Source of the DNA: Bacteroidota bacterium
GTDB lineage: Bacteria > Bacteroidota > Bacteroidia > Flavobacteriales > Weeksellaceae
DNA length: 64,000 nt
Direction: 5' to 3'
Assembly (NCBI GenBank): GCA_023423715.1
Contig: JAFAFC010000016.1
Span: 31,066-95,065 of the forward strand
The translations under genes were made by a program, and so were the position numbers. Under the pieces are notes generated by a model. That model was given only the letters and a program-made list of their open reading frames with translations, made no database searches and was not told where the DNA came from. This document shows positions 42,242 to 50,583 of this stretch, piece after piece (the first letter of the stretch is position 1; each line of letters opens with the position of its first letter).

Positions 42242-44017
42242 ATGAATATTACTTCGTTTGTACCAACTAATGCGGCTAAATATCCGCTAAATCACGCTTT
42301 AGGATTCAAGAAAAAAGATGAATGGAAAGCGATTAGCTGGAAACTGTTGAAAACATTAGTTTTCAAAACGGCCAACGCACTTCAAAAAGCGGGAATTCAA
42401 AAAGACGATCGAGTAGCGATATATTCGGATAATTCGGCGGAATGGATTACGTTTGACTTGGCTATTATGGCTTTGGGAGCAATTACAGTTCCTATTTATT
42501 CCACCAATTCGAAAGAGCAAACTGATTATATTTTACGCGATTCCGAAGCGAAAATTATCCTAACAGGAAATCAAGAAAACTACGATATTTCATATGAATT
42601 AATTCAAGATTCTCCATTTTTATCCAAGATTATCGTTGCTAAAAAAGCGGTTTGGATTAAAAAAGATCGTTCGGAATATTTAGAAGATTTTATTGCGAAG
42701 GAAAAAGAAGATTTTACCATTCAAGAAGTAGATGACGAGCATCTTGCAACTTTGATTTACACTTCGGGAACCACGGGAATTCCGAAAGGTGTGATGATTA
42801 CGCATGGAAATTTTTCTAAAGTTTTCCAAGCGCATTACGATTTTTTCAAATTTAAAAATCCGCAAGGAGAACATTCATTAGCATTTCTACCATTAACACA
42901 CGTTTTTGAGCGAAGTTGGACGCTTTTGGCGTTAAATATGGGAACGAAAGTTTCATTTTTGGAGAATCCGAAACTGATTGCAAACGCTTTGGTAGAAGTG
43001 AAACCAACGATGATGTGTACCGTTCCTCGTTTTTATCAAAAAATCTACAACGGAATTCATGATTTGGTGAAAAACGGATCTTCTACGAAGCAAAAGATTT
43101 TCAGTTGGGCGCTGGAAACCGGAACCCAAGTTGCGAATTATACTCGTGAAGGAAAAGACGTTCCTTTCGGATTGTCTTTCAAAATGGGAATCGCCAATAA
43201 ATTGGTATTCAATAAAATTAAAAATAAATTGGGAGGAAAACTTTGGTTTTCACCTTGTGGCGGAGCTTCATTGTCCGAAAATATTTCAAAATTTTTCGAT
43301 GCGATGGGCTTACATATTACGGTGGGCTATGGTTTAACAGAAACGACGGCTACGGTAACGTGTTTTCCGTTGACGAATTATAATTATTCTAGTGCTGGCC
43401 AGCCAATTGGTGACACGCAAGTGAAAATTGGTGAGAACGACGAGATTTTGGTGAAGGGAAGTGGCGTTATGAAAGGCTACTACAACAAACCAGAAGAGAC
43501 GGCAAAGGTTTTTACAGATGATGGTTGGTTTAAAACGGGTGATGCGGGTAGAATTGATGAGCAAGGGAATTTGTATATTGTAGATCGTATCAAGGATTTG
43601 ATGAAAACGTCCAATGGAAAATATATTGCTCCACAGCCGATTGAGAACCTTTTTGCCAATTTGAATTTGATTGATCAAATCATGTTGGTTGCCGAAGGAA
43701 GACCTTTTGTTTCAGCCGTTATTGCGCCGAATTTTGAAGCGTTGGAAGAAACTTTGAAGAAGAATTCTATTCCAGTGGGGACGAATGAAGAAATGGTGCA
43801 AAACCCAGCAGTGAAAGAATTATTCACGAATGCAATTAACGAATTGCAGAAGGATTTACCAGGTTTTGAAAAAGTAAAGAAATTTGTTTTACTTCCAAAT
43901 CCATTTGATGTTCAAACGGGTGAGATTACGCCTAGTTTAAAGGTGAAACGAAATATTGTATCAGCAAAATACGCTGATGTTATCGAAGAAATGTACGCTC
44001 AAAAAAGCCAAGATTAA
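42242..44017 (+). CDS. Long-chain fatty acid-CoA ligase (AMP-forming)
   Basis: A 591-residue ANL-superfamily ligase. The P-loop YTSGTTGIPKG is at about residues 173-183, with AMP-binding GYGLTETTA, the hinge region KTGDAGRID, and the C-terminal catalytic lysine in TPSLKVKRN. It activates fatty acids to acyl-CoA through an acyl-adenylate. The block HVFERSW and the YDFFKF segment fit long-chain ligases of Bacteroidota. It lies in a co-directional run with the epimerase (8 bases) and mvaD (24 bases). Confidence 0.9.
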   Translation: MNITSFVPTNAAKYPLNHALGFKKKDEWKAISWKLLKTLVFKTANALQKAGIQKDDRVAIYSDNSAEWITFDLAIMALGAITVPIYSTNSKEQTDYILRDSEAKIILTGNQENYDISYELIQDSPFLSKIIVAKKAVWIKKDRSEYLEDFIAKEKEDFTIQEVDDEHLATLIYTSGTTGIPKGVMITHGNFSKVFQAHYDFFKFKNPQGEHSLAFLPLTHVFERSWTLLALNMGTKVSFLENPKLIANALVEVKPTMMCTVPRFYQKIYNGIHDLVKNGSSTKQKIFSWALETGTQVANYTREGKDVPFGLSFKMGIANKLVFNKIKNKLGGKLWFSPCGGASLSENISKFFDAMGLHITVGYGLTETTATVTCFPLTNYNYSSAGQPIGDTQVKIGENDEILVKGSGVMKGYYNKPEETAKVFTDDGWFKTGDAGRIDEQGNLYIVDRIKDLMKTSNGKYIAPQPIENLFANLNLIDQIMLVAEGRPFVSAVIAPNFEALEETLKKNSIPVGTNEEMVQNPAVKELFTNAINELQKDLPGFEKVKKFVLLPNPFDVQTGEITPSLKVKRNIVSAKYADVIEEMYAQKSQD

Positions 44018-44041
44018 ATACAGAACCGAATTTTAGTAAAG

Positions 44042-45097
44042 ATGGAAACTCAGTTTTTAGGAAACGCAACATATCAAACGTCCAATCAAGAAGTTCAATC
44101 TTCATGTCCATCCAATATTGCTTTAATCAAATATTGGGGGAAATACGAGAACCAAATTCCTGCAAATCCAAGTATCAGTTATACGTTGGATCATTGCCGT
44201 ACGAATACAACAATGCGTTTTGTAGCTGGGGAAACGTTTGGTGTAAAAACTTTTCTTGCGGGCAATGAAGAGGTAAAATTTGCTGAAAAAATTGAGCAGT
44301 ATTTTCGAAAAATTGAGCAGTATTTACCTTGGATTTTACAAGGAAAATACGAAATTCATACCGAAAATACGTTTCCTCATAGTTCTGGAATTGCAAGTTC
44401 GGCCTCAGGTTTTGGAGCGATTGCAAAATGTTTGATGACGCTCGATCAAGTTTTTTCTGAAAAGAAAGATGACAATTTTATAGTTAAAAAAGAGAGTTTT
44501 TTAGCACGTTTGGGAAGTGGTTCGGCTTGCCGAAGTTTGTATCCAGGCTTGGTGGTTTGGGGAAAAACAGATGTGGTTGCGGATAGTTCAGATTTGTTCG
44601 CGGTTCCGTATTCTAATGACGAAATCCATCCAGTTTTTAAGAATTTCAACGATTGGGTTTTGTTGATTCATGAAGGACAAAAATCGGTTTCATCTACTGT
44701 TGGTCATGGTTTGATGAATACCAATCCGTATGCAGAAAAACGTTTTCAAGAAGCGCATGAAAATTTCGTGATTCTAAAAGAAATTCTAAAAACGGGTGAT
44801 ATGAAAGGCTTTATAAAGTTGGTGGAGCACGAAGCATTGACCTTGCATGCGATGATGATGATGAGTGATCCTGCTTTTATTTTGATGAAAACGGGAACGT
44901 TAGAAGTCATCAATAAAATCTGGGAATTCCGTAGAGTAACGGATTTACCATTGTTTTTTACATTGGATGCTGGTGCAAACGTTCATTTGTTATTTCCAAA
45001 CGATCTAGAAACAGATAAAATCAAAAACTTTATCACAACCGATTTGGTGCCACATACGCAAAAAGGTGGTGTCGTGAAGGATGTTATGCGTTTTTAA
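44042..45097 (+). CDS. mvaD: Diphosphomevalonate decarboxylase
   Basis: A 351-residue GHMP-superfamily enzyme that converts diphosphomevalonate to isopentenyl diphosphate, the last step of the mevalonate pathway. Signatures are CPSNIALIKYWGK, NPSISYTLD, SSGIASSASGFGA (ATP loop) and RLGSGSACRSL; the late aspartate in FTLDAGANVHLL is the expected catalytic residue. Its presence shows the organism makes isoprenoids by the mevalonate route. No other mevalonate gene is nearby. Confidence 0.93.
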   Translation: METQFLGNATYQTSNQEVQSSCPSNIALIKYWGKYENQIPANPSISYTLDHCRTNTTMRFVAGETFGVKTFLAGNEEVKFAEKIEQYFRKIEQYLPWILQGKYEIHTENTFPHSSGIASSASGFGAIAKCLMTLDQVFSEKKDDNFIVKKESFLARLGSGSACRSLYPGLVVWGKTDVVADSSDLFAVPYSNDEIHPVFKNFNDWVLLIHEGQKSVSSTVGHGLMNTNPYAEKRFQEAHENFVILKEILKTGDMKGFIKLVEHEALTLHAMMMMSDPAFILMKTGTLEVINKIWEFRRVTDLPLFFTLDAGANVHLLFPNDLETDKIKNFITTDLVPHTQKGGVVKDVMRF

Positions 45098-45100
45098 GCG

Positions 45101-45490
45101 ATGAAAATGAAAATCCATCATATTGCGATTATTTGCTCTGATTATAAGGTTTCGAAGCATTTTTATACCGAAATTTTAGGTATGAAAATACTTCGAGAAG
45201 TATATCGAGAGGAGCGACAATCGCATAAATTGGATTTAGGAATTGACGATTCGTATGTTATTGAATTATTTTCTTTTCCAAATCCACCAAAACGGCCGTC
45301 ACAACCTGAAGCGTGTGGTTTGCGACATTTGGCTTTCGCGGTTGAAGATGTGGAAACCAAACGAAATGAATTGATTGAAAAAGGTTTGAATTGTGAAGAA
45401 ATTCGTGTGGATGAATTCACCGATAAAAAGTTCTTTTTCACGCAAGATCCCGATCATTTGCCGCTGGAATTCTACGAAGCTGAATTTTAG
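45101..45490 (+). CDS. VOC family glyoxalase-like metalloprotein
   Basis: A 129-residue vicinal oxygen chelate protein of the YaeR/SMU.1112c type. Metal-site residues are H in KIHHIAIICSD, E in YVIELFSF, H in GLRHLAFAVED, and E in PLEFYEAEF. Such proteins resemble glyoxalase I, but the substrate is unknown. It lies 3 bases after mvaD. An ATG two codons in (45107) is an alternative start. Confidence 0.85.
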   Translation: MKMKIHHIAIICSDYKVSKHFYTEILGMKILREVYREERQSHKLDLGIDDSYVIELFSFPNPPKRPSQPEACGLRHLAFAVEDVETKRNELIEKGLNCEEIRVDEFTDKKFFFTQDPDHLPLEFYEAEF

Positions 45491-45500
45491 TCGAAATCTT

Positions 45501-45508
45501 TAATTTTG
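45501..45508 (+). promoter_or_regulatory. -7 element for the NTF2-like gene
   Basis: TAATTTTG ends 14 bases before the ATG at 45523. AT-rich surroundings weaken the call. Confidence 0.35.
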
Positions 45509-45522
45509 TAAAAATCACCATC

Positions 45523-45978
45523 ATGAAAAAACTCGTTTTTCTTTTTGTTTTGATTTCAGGTTTTGCTTTTGCGCAAAAATCGGATGAAGACGATGTTAAA
45601 TCGACAATTAACCGTTTTTTTGATGCGATGCGAAATTCAAATTCAACGGAACTTCAAGCAACTCTTTCCAAAACGGCGGTTTTGCAAACCATTAACAAAA
45701 ATGGAGAAGGCATTTCAGAAGATATTCAAGCATTTACCCAATCTCTTTCGAATGTTCAGAAAGGAGATTTAGACGAGAAAATCGAGTTTAAATCCATTCA
45801 AATAGATCAAAATTTGGCTTCGGTTTGGATGCCGTATCAATTCTTTTATAAAGGAAAATTTTCCCATTGCGGTGTGAATAGTTTCCAACTCGTCAAGGAA
45901 AATGGCGAATGGAAAATTCAATACATTATTGATACAAGAAGAAAAGAGAATTGCGGTGAAGTGAAGCCTGTAAAGTAA
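45523..45978 (+). CDS. Exported NTF2-like (SnoaL-fold) protein
   Basis: A 151-residue protein with a signal peptide ending FAFAQ and an NTF2-like cone fold: helix DVKSTINRFFDAMRNSN, then strands ending SVWMPYQFFYKGKFSHCGVNSFQLVKENGEWKIQYI. Two cysteines lie in the C-terminal half. No catalytic residues can be named. It precedes purK by 30 bases in the same direction. Confidence 0.8.
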   Translation: MKKLVFLFVLISGFAFAQKSDEDDVKSTINRFFDAMRNSNSTELQATLSKTAVLQTINKNGEGISEDIQAFTQSLSNVQKGDLDEKIEFKSIQIDQNLASVWMPYQFFYKGKFSHCGVNSFQLVKENGEWKIQYIIDTRRKENCGEVKPVK

Positions 45979-46008
45979 ACAGTAAAATCGAATAAATAAA
46001 AAGTAAAA

Positions 46009-47121
46009 ATGAAAATAGGAATTCTTGGTGGCGGCCAATTGGGGCGAATGTTTATTCAGGAAGCATTGAAATACGATGATGAGTTTCATGTTTTAGATCC
46101 CAATCCAGAATGTTCTTGTGCGCACATTTCGCATTACGTTCAGGGAGATTTCAATAACTATGACGATGTTTTGGCTTTCGGAAAAGACAAAGATGTCGTG
46201 ACGATTGAGATTGAACACGTCAATGTGAAAGCCCTTGAAGAACTCGAAAAAGAAGGCGTGAAAGTGGTTCCGAATTCTCAAATTATTAAAATCATTCAGC
46301 AGAAAATTTTGCAGAAGGAGTTTTATAAATTCAATGGTATTCCTTCGCCATTTTTTGAGGTGATGTGGGATGCGAACGAGCCTGTGATGTTTCCAATTCC
46401 GTTTGTTCAGAAGATGAATACGGGCGGTTACGATGGGAAAGGTGTTCAAGTCATCAAATCGGAACAAGATTATGAGAATCTTTGGAAACAAGCTTCGGTT
46501 TTAGAAGAATTGGTGGAGATTGATAAGGAACTTTCCGTTATTGTAGCGTTGAACGAAAGAGGCGAAAGCCGAACGTTTCCGATTACGGAAATGGTTGCCG
46601 ATCCAAAATTGAATTTATTGGATTTTAATATTTGTCCAGCCGATATTTCTCAAGATACAATCAAGCAAGTAGAAGCGATTACGCAAACGTTTGTTGAAAA
46701 TGTAAATTCACCAGGATTGTTCGCAATCGAACTTTTCTTGGATAAAAATGGAAAAGTTTGGGTAAACGAAACAGCGCCAAGACTTCATAATTCTGGGCAT
46801 CAAAGCCAAGAAGGAAACTCAAATTCGCAGTTTGAACAATTTTATCGTGTCGTTTGCAACTTGCCGTTGGCGGATACCGATGCGTGTGGATTTTCTGGCA
46901 TGTTGAATTTGGTTGGAGAAGATGGTTTTTCGGGTGATGTTCATTACGAAGGATTAGAAGAGGTGATGCAACTTCCGCAAACGTATGTGCATTTATATGG
47001 AAAAAAAGATACCAAACCTGGGCGTAAAATGGGACACATTAATGTTTTGGCCGATTCTCGCGAAGCCTTAATGGAAAAGCTCATTATGATTAAAAATAAA
47101 GTTCGAGTAATCTCGAAATAA
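46009..47121 (+). CDS. purK: 5-(carboxyamino)imidazole ribonucleotide synthase
   Basis: A 370-residue ATP-grasp enzyme that makes N5-carboxyaminoimidazole ribonucleotide in purine synthesis. The opening ILGGGQLGRMFIQEA, the ATP-binding stretch KMNTGGYDGKGVQV, and the late active-site block NETAPRLHNSGHQSQEG are diagnostic. Length fits PurK. It normally teams with PurE, which here lies 1.6 kb downstream on the same strand, beyond two minus-strand genes. Confidence 0.95.
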   Translation: MKIGILGGGQLGRMFIQEALKYDDEFHVLDPNPECSCAHISHYVQGDFNNYDDVLAFGKDKDVVTIEIEHVNVKALEELEKEGVKVVPNSQIIKIIQQKILQKEFYKFNGIPSPFFEVMWDANEPVMFPIPFVQKMNTGGYDGKGVQVIKSEQDYENLWKQASVLEELVEIDKELSVIVALNERGESRTFPITEMVADPKLNLLDFNICPADISQDTIKQVEAITQTFVENVNSPGLFAIELFLDKNGKVWVNETAPRLHNSGHQSQEGNSNSQFEQFYRVVCNLPLADTDACGFSGMLNLVGEDGFSGDVHYEGLEEVMQLPQTYVHLYGKKDTKPGRKMGHINVLADSREALMEKLIMIKNKVRVISK

Positions 47122-47127
47122 CGAAAT

Positions 47128-47162
47128 AAAAATGACCAAGCATTGCTTGGTCATTTCTTTTA
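47128..47162. terminator. Bidirectional terminator between purK and the repeat lipoprotein
   Basis: AAATGACCAAGC / GCTTGGTCATTT with an ATT loop is a perfect 12-bp stem. It has T-rich flanks in both directions and lies between two convergent genes. Confidence 0.8.
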
Positions 47163-47177
47163 TCAAATAGCAAAAGC

Positions 47178-47666
47178 TTATTTTACTTTCGCTTTTTCTA
47201 AAGTTTTGTTGTATGCATCTTTTGCGTCTTCAGTCGCTTTTTTCGTTGCATCTTTAGCATCTGCAGCTGTTTTGTCAATAGCTTCTTTCGCATCAGTACT
47301 TGCTTTTTTCAAGTCTTGTTTTGCGTCAGCAGCCGTTTCATTGATTGCTTCTTTCGCATCTCCAGCAGCTGTAGTAACTGCGGTTTTTGCGCTGTTCCAA
47401 GCTGTTTTAGCGTCATCTAAAGCCTTTTGAGCAGCAGCTTGAGCTTCTTTGTCACCACTTTTAATAGCAGCATCTAATTTAGCTTGAGCTTCGTCAACTT
47501 TTGCCTTAGCATCTACTTCAGAAAGCGTTGTTGTTTCAGTTGTTGTAGTCGTTACCGTTCCGATAGAATCTCCATCTACCAATTCTGAACTTACTGTTGT
47601 TGTTTCTTTTTTACAAGATACTACTAGAAGAGCGGCTGCAGCAGCCATTACAAAAATTTTTTTCAT
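47178..47666 (-). CDS. Lipoprotein with LEA-like 11-residue helical repeats
   Basis: A 162-residue lipoprotein with lipobox VVSC (Cys18) and a threonine-rich linker (residues 39-48). The rest is Ala/Lys/Asp-rich and keeps an 11-residue period: units of the form DAKxAxxKTAx at 103-113, 114-124, 125-135, 136-146 and 147-157, plus earlier units at 52-62, 63-73, 74-84 and 85-95. This resembles group 3 LEA or apolipoprotein-like amphipathic helices. It should be disordered in water and helical on a membrane or when dry. Its role (envelope protection?) is inferred. A TAAATTTG box lies 33 bases upstream. Confidence 0.75.
   Translation of the reverse strand: MKKIFVMAAAAALLVVSCKKETTTVSSELVDGDSIGTVTTTTTETTTLSEVDAKAKVDEAQAKLDAAIKSGDKEAQAAAQKALDDAKTAWNSAKTAVTTAAGDAKEAINETAADAKQDLKKASTDAKEAIDKTAADAKDATKKATEDAKDAYNKTLEKAKVK
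47196..47360. repeat. Five imperfect 33-bp tandem repeats
   Basis: Each 33-base unit encodes an 11-residue block starting Asp-Ala-Lys on the minus strand. The units are diverged at the DNA level, so this is an old protein repeat and not a fresh expansion. Confidence 0.6.
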
Positions 47667-47699
47667 TGTTTTTTAATTTGTTTTGAGATTTTAATAACG

Positions 47700-47707
47700 C
47701 AAATTTA
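47700..47707 (-). promoter_or_regulatory. -7 element for the repeat lipoprotein
   Basis: The minus strand reads TAAATTTG, 33 bases before the ATG at 47666. No clear -33 TTG. Confidence 0.45.
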
Positions 47708-47759
47708 GTGCATTTCATATATCGAAGGTACAGATTATTTTAAATTCTGTTACATAATA

Positions 47760-48653
47760 TTAACGTTTCAGCATACCTTTTCGGTAATTCATAATGAAAA
47801 CGCCGGAAATAATTAATACAGTTGCCACGACGAATTTGATGCTAATTTCTTCATCTAAAATCAGCCAACCTAAGAAAATAGCGATAATGGTATTCACATA
47901 TGAAAGCATTGAAACCTGTGTAGGCATCAGCTTTTGAAGAATATAGTGATACGCAAAAAACGTCGTAACCGAACCAAAAACAGCGAGGTAAAGAACAGCT
48001 CCCATACTTTTGAAACTCCACGTTTGAACGTCAATTGATTTTGAAAAGGCAAATGCAAAGATTAATTGAACAACTCCTGCGAGTGCAAATTGATAGAAAA
48101 GATTTAATATTAGATTTTGACCACTTTTCGAACTTACTTTTTTCGCAAAAACGGTTCCGATAGCCCAACTTAAAATCGCGAGAAAAAGAATGATAATTCC
48201 TTGTAAATATTGAGGTTCTAACAAATCTTCCAAGCCATCCCAGAAGATAAAAGCAACGCCCGAAAAACCTAATAGAATTCCAACAAAAGCTTTGATAGAG
48301 AATTTTTGTAAACCAACGACTAAACTCACAATGAAAATCATCACCGGTGATAAAGCCGAAATTAAGGATGTTAAACTTGACGATAAATTTTGCTCCGCAA
48401 CGGTCGTTAAACCATTCGCACCAACGAGCATCAACAAAGATAAAGTAGCTTGAATTCTAAAATTTTTCCAACCAATCCATGCGAATTCTTTTCTGAAAAG
48501 TAGGATAGGGAGAACGATTAACGCGGCTAAAAACTGACGAAGTCCAGCGACGAACCAAGGTGGGATGGTTTCTACCCCAATTTTGATTCCTAAAAAAGTA
48601 GTGCCCCAGACCAAAGCCACGCACAAAATGGCGAGAACCAGTTTTGTATTCAA
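47760..48653 (-). CDS. EamA/DMT family transporter
   Basis: A 10-helix membrane transporter of about 297 residues with two EamA halves: the first has VWGTTFLGIKIG and PPWFVAGLRQFLAALIV, the second begins LSWAIGTVFAKK and contains GSVTTFFAYHYIL and YVNTIIAIFLGWLIL. TTG 48653 is chosen because homologues begin at NTKLVLAIL and because a TATCTTTG promoter (48673-48680) lies inside the longer frame that would begin at 48728. Substrate unknown; relatives export amino acids or metabolites. Confidence 0.8.
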   Translation of the reverse strand: MNTKLVLAILCVALVWGTTFLGIKIGVETIPPWFVAGLRQFLAALIVLPILLFRKEFAWIGWKNFRIQATLSLLMLVGANGLTTVAEQNLSSSLTSLISALSPVMIFIVSLVVGLQKFSIKAFVGILLGFSGVAFIFWDGLEDLLEPQYLQGIIILFLAILSWAIGTVFAKKVSSKSGQNLILNLFYQFALAGVVQLIFAFAFSKSIDVQTWSFKSMGAVLYLAVFGSVTTFFAYHYILQKLMPTQVSMLSYVNTIIAIFLGWLILDEEISIKFVVATVLIISGVFIMNYRKGMLKR

Positions 48654-48672
48654 CCTCCAAACATTTAAGGTG

Positions 48673-48680
48673 CAAAGATA
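48673..48680 (-). promoter_or_regulatory. -7 element for the EamA gene
   Basis: The minus strand reads TATCTTTG, 19 bases before the TTG start at 48653. It rules out the ATG at 48728 as the start if it is used. Confidence 0.5.
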
Positions 48681-48693
48681 CCTCAAAATTCGG

Positions 48694-48721
48694 TTGATTT
48701 CGCCTTTTATTTTTATCTTTG
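48694..48721 (+). promoter_or_regulatory. purE promoter
   Basis: TTG (48694-48696), 17 bases, TATCTTTG (48714-48721). The leader would be about 20 bases to the ATG at 48745. Confidence 0.6.
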
Positions 48722-48744
48722 ATGGCATCTAATTTTACGTATTT

Positions 48745-49245
48745 ATGGTAGGAATTATTATGGGAAGCCAAAGTGATTTGGCGATCATGCAACAAGCAGC
48801 CGATTTTTTAAAGAGTTTAGAAATTCCGTACGAATTGACGGTAGTTTCGGCACATAGAACACCAGAAAGAATGTTTGATTATGCTCAAAAAGCGAAATCT
48901 CGCGGCCTAAAAGTGATTATTGCTGGGGCAGGAGGTGCGGCGCATCTTCCTGGTATGGTGGCAAGTTGCACGACGTTACCAGTAATTGGCGTTCCTATTT
49001 TGTCCAGTAATTCCATCGATGGTTGGGATTCGGTATTGTCTATTTTGCAAATGCCTTCAGGGATTCCTGTTGCTACCGTCGCTTTGAATGGCGCAACCAA
49101 TGCTGGAATTTTAGCAGCGAAAATTTTAGGTACCGGTGATGAAGAGATTTCTACAAAATTAGATGCGTATCAAAATTCATTGAAAGATAAAGTCTTGGGA
49201 ACGGTTGGTGATATTAAGAAAATCCACCCGAACCAATACGATTAA
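48745..49245 (+). CDS. purE: N5-carboxyaminoimidazole ribonucleotide mutase
   Basis: A 166-residue enzyme that moves the carboxyl group of N5-CAIR to C4 in purine synthesis. Class I PurE motifs are GSQSDLAIM near the start, VVSAHRTPERM, AGAGGAAHLPGM and PVIGVPILSS, with the active-site histidine in SAHRTP. It has its own promoter, separate from purK. Confidence 0.95.
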   Translation: MVGIIMGSQSDLAIMQQAADFLKSLEIPYELTVVSAHRTPERMFDYAQKAKSRGLKVIIAGAGGAAHLPGMVASCTTLPVIGVPILSSNSIDGWDSVLSILQMPSGIPVATVALNGATNAGILAAKILGTGDEEISTKLDAYQNSLKDKVLGTVGDIKKIHPNQYD

Positions 49246-49267
49246 GATAATTGGATTGTCCAAAAAC

Positions 49268-49299
49268 AAAAAGAATCAACGAATGTTGATTCTTTTTTT
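49268..49299. terminator. Bidirectional terminator between purE and the esterase
   Basis: AAAAAGAATCAAC / GTTGATTCTTTTTTT with a GAAT loop; A-run on the left and T-run on the right, between convergent genes. Confidence 0.85.
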
Positions 49300-49307
49300 A
49301 TTTTAAA

Positions 49308-50447
49308 TTAATGAAAAAGCCAAAGTAAAGCGTCGGGCAGTTGTTGTGCCCAAAAACCTTCGGAATGGGTTCCTTTTTCGTCGATTTTTACATTTAGATT
49401 TTGGTTTGAAAGTCCTTTGGCTTTTAGAATTTCCACAATTTCGTTGATGTCATTTACCATTTCTTTGGATTCGTTTTGTCCGGCTACGAAATATATTTTG
49501 GTGTTCTGTAAACTTGATGATTTCTTTTGAACGTAGGTTTTTAGGTCGGCTTCTGAAAACCACAACGCTGGACTGAAAACGCCAAGTTTTCCAAACTTTT
49601 CTGGATATTTTACGCCTGTATAAAGTGATATTAAGCCTCCCATAGAACTTCCAATCAACGCGGTGTTTTGAGCGTCATTTTTTGTTTTGAAATACGTGTC
49701 AATATAAGGTTTCAACGTTTGCGCAAGAAAATCAGCAAAAGCATCGCCGTGTCCACCGCCGTATTGCTCATTTTTCCAAGGCGAATACTCGTTCAAACGC
49801 TCGCTACCACCATTATCAATTCCAACGACAATTGCATTGACTTTATTCAATGTTTTTAGAGAATCCATCGTTTCATCCACTCTCCATTCACCTGAGTACG
49901 ACGTTGCTTCATCAAATAAATTCTGTCCATCCGCCATGTAAATCACGGGATATCGAGCTTCGGACGTGTGATAGTCCTCAGGAAGATAAATCCAAACTTT
50001 ACGAGTGGTTTTAAGTTGAGGAATATCAAAACTTTCACTTAGAATTTTAACATTTTTCGATGTTGTACTTTTCTTGATTATCTTTTTTTGCCACGATTCA
50101 ACTGTAATTTCCAAACTTTTAGGAGTTGTTGAATTGACTTCTATTTTTCGATTTCCGATAGAATTTGCATTCGGATCACCTTCAGCAACATCCCAACTTC
50201 CTTGGGTTATTTTATATTCCACAGTCGATTCTTTTGGCGAAATTGAAAGCGTGAAACTTCCATCGTTTTGCTTTTTGAAAGCGTAATTTTCGTCTTTAGG
50301 ATTCCACTCGTTAAGATTAGACGCCATATATAAAGTAGCGTCAAGCGGCGTGTCTTGAGGTGTCTTGGATATACGAATGGTGATTTGCGCGAATGTAAAA
50401 CTCATGGCAAAAAATATAATTAAGTAGCTAATTTTTCTGAAAAACAT
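49308..50447 (-). CDS. Exported esterase with N-terminal carbohydrate-binding-like domain
   Basis: A 379-residue secreted or periplasmic esterase of the putative esterase (Esterase D/IroE-like) family. A signal peptide ending FTFAQ is followed by a beta-sandwich similar to starch-binding domains (MASNLNEWNPKDENYAF, residues about 20-110). The alpha/beta domain has GSSMGGLISLY for the nucleophile, ADGQNLFDEATSYSGEW, and the C-terminal histidine in GTHSEGFW. ATG 50447 is used; a frame upstream to 50510 adds 21 residues and lies across the TATTTTTG box. The box sits just 4 bases before the ATG, so the mRNA is predicted to be leaderless. Confidence 0.82.
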   Translation of the reverse strand: MFFRKISYLIIFFAMSFTFAQITIRISKTPQDTPLDATLYMASNLNEWNPKDENYAFKKQNDGSFTLSISPKESTVEYKITQGSWDVAEGDPNANSIGNRKIEVNSTTPKSLEITVESWQKKIIKKSTTSKNVKILSESFDIPQLKTTRKVWIYLPEDYHTSEARYPVIYMADGQNLFDEATSYSGEWRVDETMDSLKTLNKVNAIVVGIDNGGSERLNEYSPWKNEQYGGGHGDAFADFLAQTLKPYIDTYFKTKNDAQNTALIGSSMGGLISLYTGVKYPEKFGKLGVFSPALWFSEADLKTYVQKKSSSLQNTKIYFVAGQNESKEMVNDINEIVEILKAKGLSNQNLNVKIDEKGTHSEGFWAQQLPDALLWLFH

Positions 50448-50450
50448 AAA

Positions 50451-50458
50451 CAAAAATA
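50451..50458 (-). promoter_or_regulatory. -7 element at the esterase start
   Basis: The minus strand reads TATTTTTG, ending 3 bases before the ATG at 50447. Predicted transcription start coincides with the A of ATG. Confidence 0.45.
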
Positions 50459-50553
50459 GCGAAAACTCCTTTGCTTTTCCATTCAAAATATGAGAAATAA
50501 ACAAAAGCATTTTCTTTAGCGATTTTCCATTTAAAATTTGATGCAGAAAGGCG

Positions 50554-50561
50554 TATCTTTG
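50554..50561 (+). promoter_or_regulatory. tyrS -7 element
   Basis: TATCTTTG ends 22 bases before the ATG at 50584. The nearest TTG upstream is at 50538-50540, 13 bases away, too close for a typical -33. Confidence 0.5.
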
Positions 50562-50583
50562 CCCAGCAAATTAAGTATTAAGA

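Noticed and set aside
47143..47430. Plus-strand ORF opposite the repeat lipoprotein
   Set aside because: It is the antisense of the 11-residue repeats; its Ala/Ser/Phe bias follows from the codons on the real strand.
48654..48728. ATG 48728 as the EamA start
   Set aside because: A TATCTTTG promoter lies inside this stretch, and the added residues do not look like a transporter N-terminus.
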